Origin: Bauldia sp.
GTDB lineage: Bacteria; Pseudomonadota; Alphaproteobacteria; Rhizobiales; Kaistiaceae
Length of the DNA stretch: 5,336 nt
Assembly: GCA_020442095.1 (NCBI GenBank)
Contig: JAGRKY010000312.1
Location: 1-5,336, forward strand
Reading direction: 5' to 3'
The notes under the pieces were generated by a model. The model was given only the letters and a program-made list of their open reading frames with translations. It was not told where the DNA came from and searched no databases. Each line of letters begins with the position of its first letter. Position 1 is the stretch's first letter. Position numbers and translations under genes: made by a program. Positions 4,134 to 5,336 of this stretch are shown in pieces.

Positions 4134-5336
4134 TCATTGTTTCAGCATGTCGAGGACCTGGCCGACCGGGTCGTTCTTGTCCTTCTTCTTGTTCTTCTTG
4201 TTCTTGTCGTCGCTCTTCTTGCCGCCGGTATCGCCGAGGATGTTGCCGGTGATCTGGTTGATCTGGTCGATGGCGCCCTGCGGGTTTTCCAGGACTCCCT
4301 TCACATCCGGGTAGATCTTCGGCTTGGCGAGCGGGCCCTCGACGTGGATCGGCACGGCGAAGTCCTTGAGCTGGTCCTTCTTGCCGGAAGCGGTCTGGGC
4401 GTTGAGGGTGTAGCTCACGGTCTGGGCGGGGATGTCGATCGTCCCGGCGCCCTTCAGGGCGAACTTCGGACCGGCAATCACCAGGTCCTTGTTGGTCAGG
4501 ATCCCCTTGGTGACGGTGAAGGTCGCGTCGATCTGCGAGAACTCGGTCTTGTCCTTGCCGGGCTGCCAGCCGAGCAGGCTGTTGATCGAAAGGCTCTGCA
4601 GCATCTTCGGGATGTCGATCCCGTCGATCGCCCCGTTGCGCACCGCCATCGCGCCCTTGCCCGAAAGCGACTTCATCAGGGCGGACTGGCTCTTGCCGGC
4701 GGCCTGGAGGTCGAAGTTGAAGCTGCCGGCGCCCTCGATCCGCTTGAAGCCGATGGCGTCGGTGAGGAAGTCCTTGGCCGAGACCTTGGCAAGCTTGAAG
4801 GAGGCGGCCATGGCCGGCGTCGCCGCGGCGCCGTCGACGGTGACGGCGCCGGTGCCGGTGCCGGAATAGAGCGCCATCTCGGTCAGGTTGGCGTTGAGCT
4901 TGCCACCGGCAACCTTGATGGTCAGGGCGGACTTCCCGATCTTGATGTCGTTGGCGATGATCTTGTCGGCCCTCAGGTTGAGATCGGCGTCGAAGGCCTT
5001 GAGGCCGGAGAAGTCGACCGCCGAGTCGCCGCCGCCGCCTCCGCCGCTGCCTCCGCCACCACCGCCACTGCTCCCGCCGCCGCCGTTGCCGCCCTTGCGG
5101 GTCGTCGCGCCGGACGCGACGAGGTAGGGCGTCACGTCGAGGACCTTCATCGCGAGGCCGGCGGTGACCTTGGGCCGATCGGCGAAGACGACGACGCCAG
5201 TGCCGAGGCCGCTGGAGGAATCGAGCGAGAAGGCCGCCTTGTCGAAGGTGAAGCGATCGGCCTCGAGCGACACCGTGCCGTCGATCGAGAAGGGACCGAG
5301 GCCGCCGGTGCCGGACATCGGCTGGCCGACCCAGGC
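4134..5336 (-). CDS. AsmA-family protein, C-terminal part (start outside window)
   Basis: The frame is open to the window edge (the first visible codons read AWVGQP before an internal ATG at 5318), so only the last 400 residues are seen. They show the AsmA C-terminal pattern: KAFDADLNLRADKI, FNFDLQAAGKS, LSGKGAMAVRNGAIDGIDI, IDATFTVTKGILTNKDL, GTIDIPAQTVSYTL and VPIHVEGPLAKPKIYPD, the last being the hallmark near the end of these proteins. AsmA/TamB-superfamily proteins are anchored in the inner membrane by an N-terminal helix, with a long beta-rich periplasmic part. They are implicated in outer-membrane lipid homeostasis, which fits a neighbourhood with lpxK. Two odd features stand out: a 22-residue tract of 18 Gly, 3 Ser and 1 Asn (visible residues 82-103), and a Lys/Asp/Asn-rich segment just before the final GQVLDMLKQ. 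The DUF2093 gene follows after 55 bases. Confidence 0.92.
   Translation of the reverse strand, partial: AWVGQPMSGTGGLGPFSIDGTVSLEADRFTFDKAAFSLDSSSGLGTGVVVFADRPKVTAGLAMKVLDVTPYLVASGATTRKGGNGGGGSSGGGGGGSGGGGGGDSAVDFSGLKAFDADLNLRADKIIANDIKIGKSALTIKVAGGKLNANLTEMALYSGTGTGAVTVDGAAATPAMAASFKLAKVSAKDFLTDAIGFKRIEGAGSFNFDLQAAGKSQSALMKSLSGKGAMAVRNGAIDGIDIPKMLQSLSINSLLGWQPGKDKTEFSQIDATFTVTKGILTNKDLVIAGPKFALKGAGTIDIPAQTVSYTLNAQTASGKKDQLKDFAVPIHVEGPLAKPKIYPDVKGVLENPQGAIDQINQITGNILGDTGGKKSDDKNKKNKKKDKNDPVGQVLDMLKQ
5028..5093 (-). repeat. GGC/GGN codon tract encoding a Gly/Ser linker in the AsmA-family protein
   Basis: Sixty-six bases of mostly GGC, GGT and GGA codons encode 18 glycines broken only by three serines and one asparagine. 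It separates a segment ending DVTPYLVASGATTRKG from the domain beginning DSAVDFSGLKAFDADL, where AsmA proteins usually have a short linker. It is probably a flexible hinge. The repeated GGN codons make it a plausible site of slippage and length variation between strains. Confidence 0.85.

Noticed and set aside
1..5336. CRISPR array, tRNA/rRNA genes, insertion sequences or attachment sites
   Set aside because: No regularly spaced identical repeats, no tRNA-like cloverleaf, and no transposase or terminal inverted repeats were seen on either strand.

Overview
The window looks like a stretch of a high-GC alphaproteobacterial chromosome, most likely from the order Hyphomicrobiales (Rhizobiales). 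This rests on an LpxK with the variant motif DDGFQN and on a 72-residue DUF2093 protein, a family I associate with that order and with the neighbourhood of lpxK. A sampled 60-base line of lpxK is about 72% G+C. No genus can be named from the sequence alone.

Layout: (1) bases 2-856, + strand, is lpxK (lipid A 4'-kinase), cut at its 5' end by the window edge. (2) After a 46-base convergent gap, bases 903-3584, - strand, encode an 893-residue exoprotein. In order it has a Calx-beta domain, a glucose/sorbosone-dehydrogenase-type beta-propeller, two copies of a ~60-residue module, seven RTX calcium-binding nonapeptides, and a C-terminal type I secretion signal ending in DDFFLI. (3) Bases 3585-3859 are an intergenic stretch whose gene-proximal half is strikingly AT-rich (about 25% G+C at 3661-3720). 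It holds two 6-2-6 dyads, a TATGAT box and two Shine-Dalgarno-like sequences, and is probably the control region of the exoprotein gene. (4) Bases 3860-4078, - strand, encode the DUF2093 protein. (5) Bases 4134-5336, - strand, encode the C-terminal part of an AsmA-family envelope protein with a 22-residue Gly/Ser tract and a lysine-rich tail; its start lies beyond the window.

lpxK and the AsmA-family gene are envelope functions: lipid A synthesis, and an inner-membrane/periplasmic protein of the superfamily implicated in lipid traffic. DUF2093 is uncharacterised but travels with them. The RTX/propeller gene sits between lpxK and DUF2093, has lower G+C in places and its own AT-rich promoter region, and has no secretion genes beside it. 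It reads as an accessory gene placed in a conserved envelope neighbourhood.

The most interesting object is this exoprotein. Its propeller follows soluble PQQ glucose dehydrogenase closely in fold motifs and keeps the catalytic-type histidine. By my recalled alignment, however, it lacks the basic residues that hold PQQ, so its reaction is an open question.
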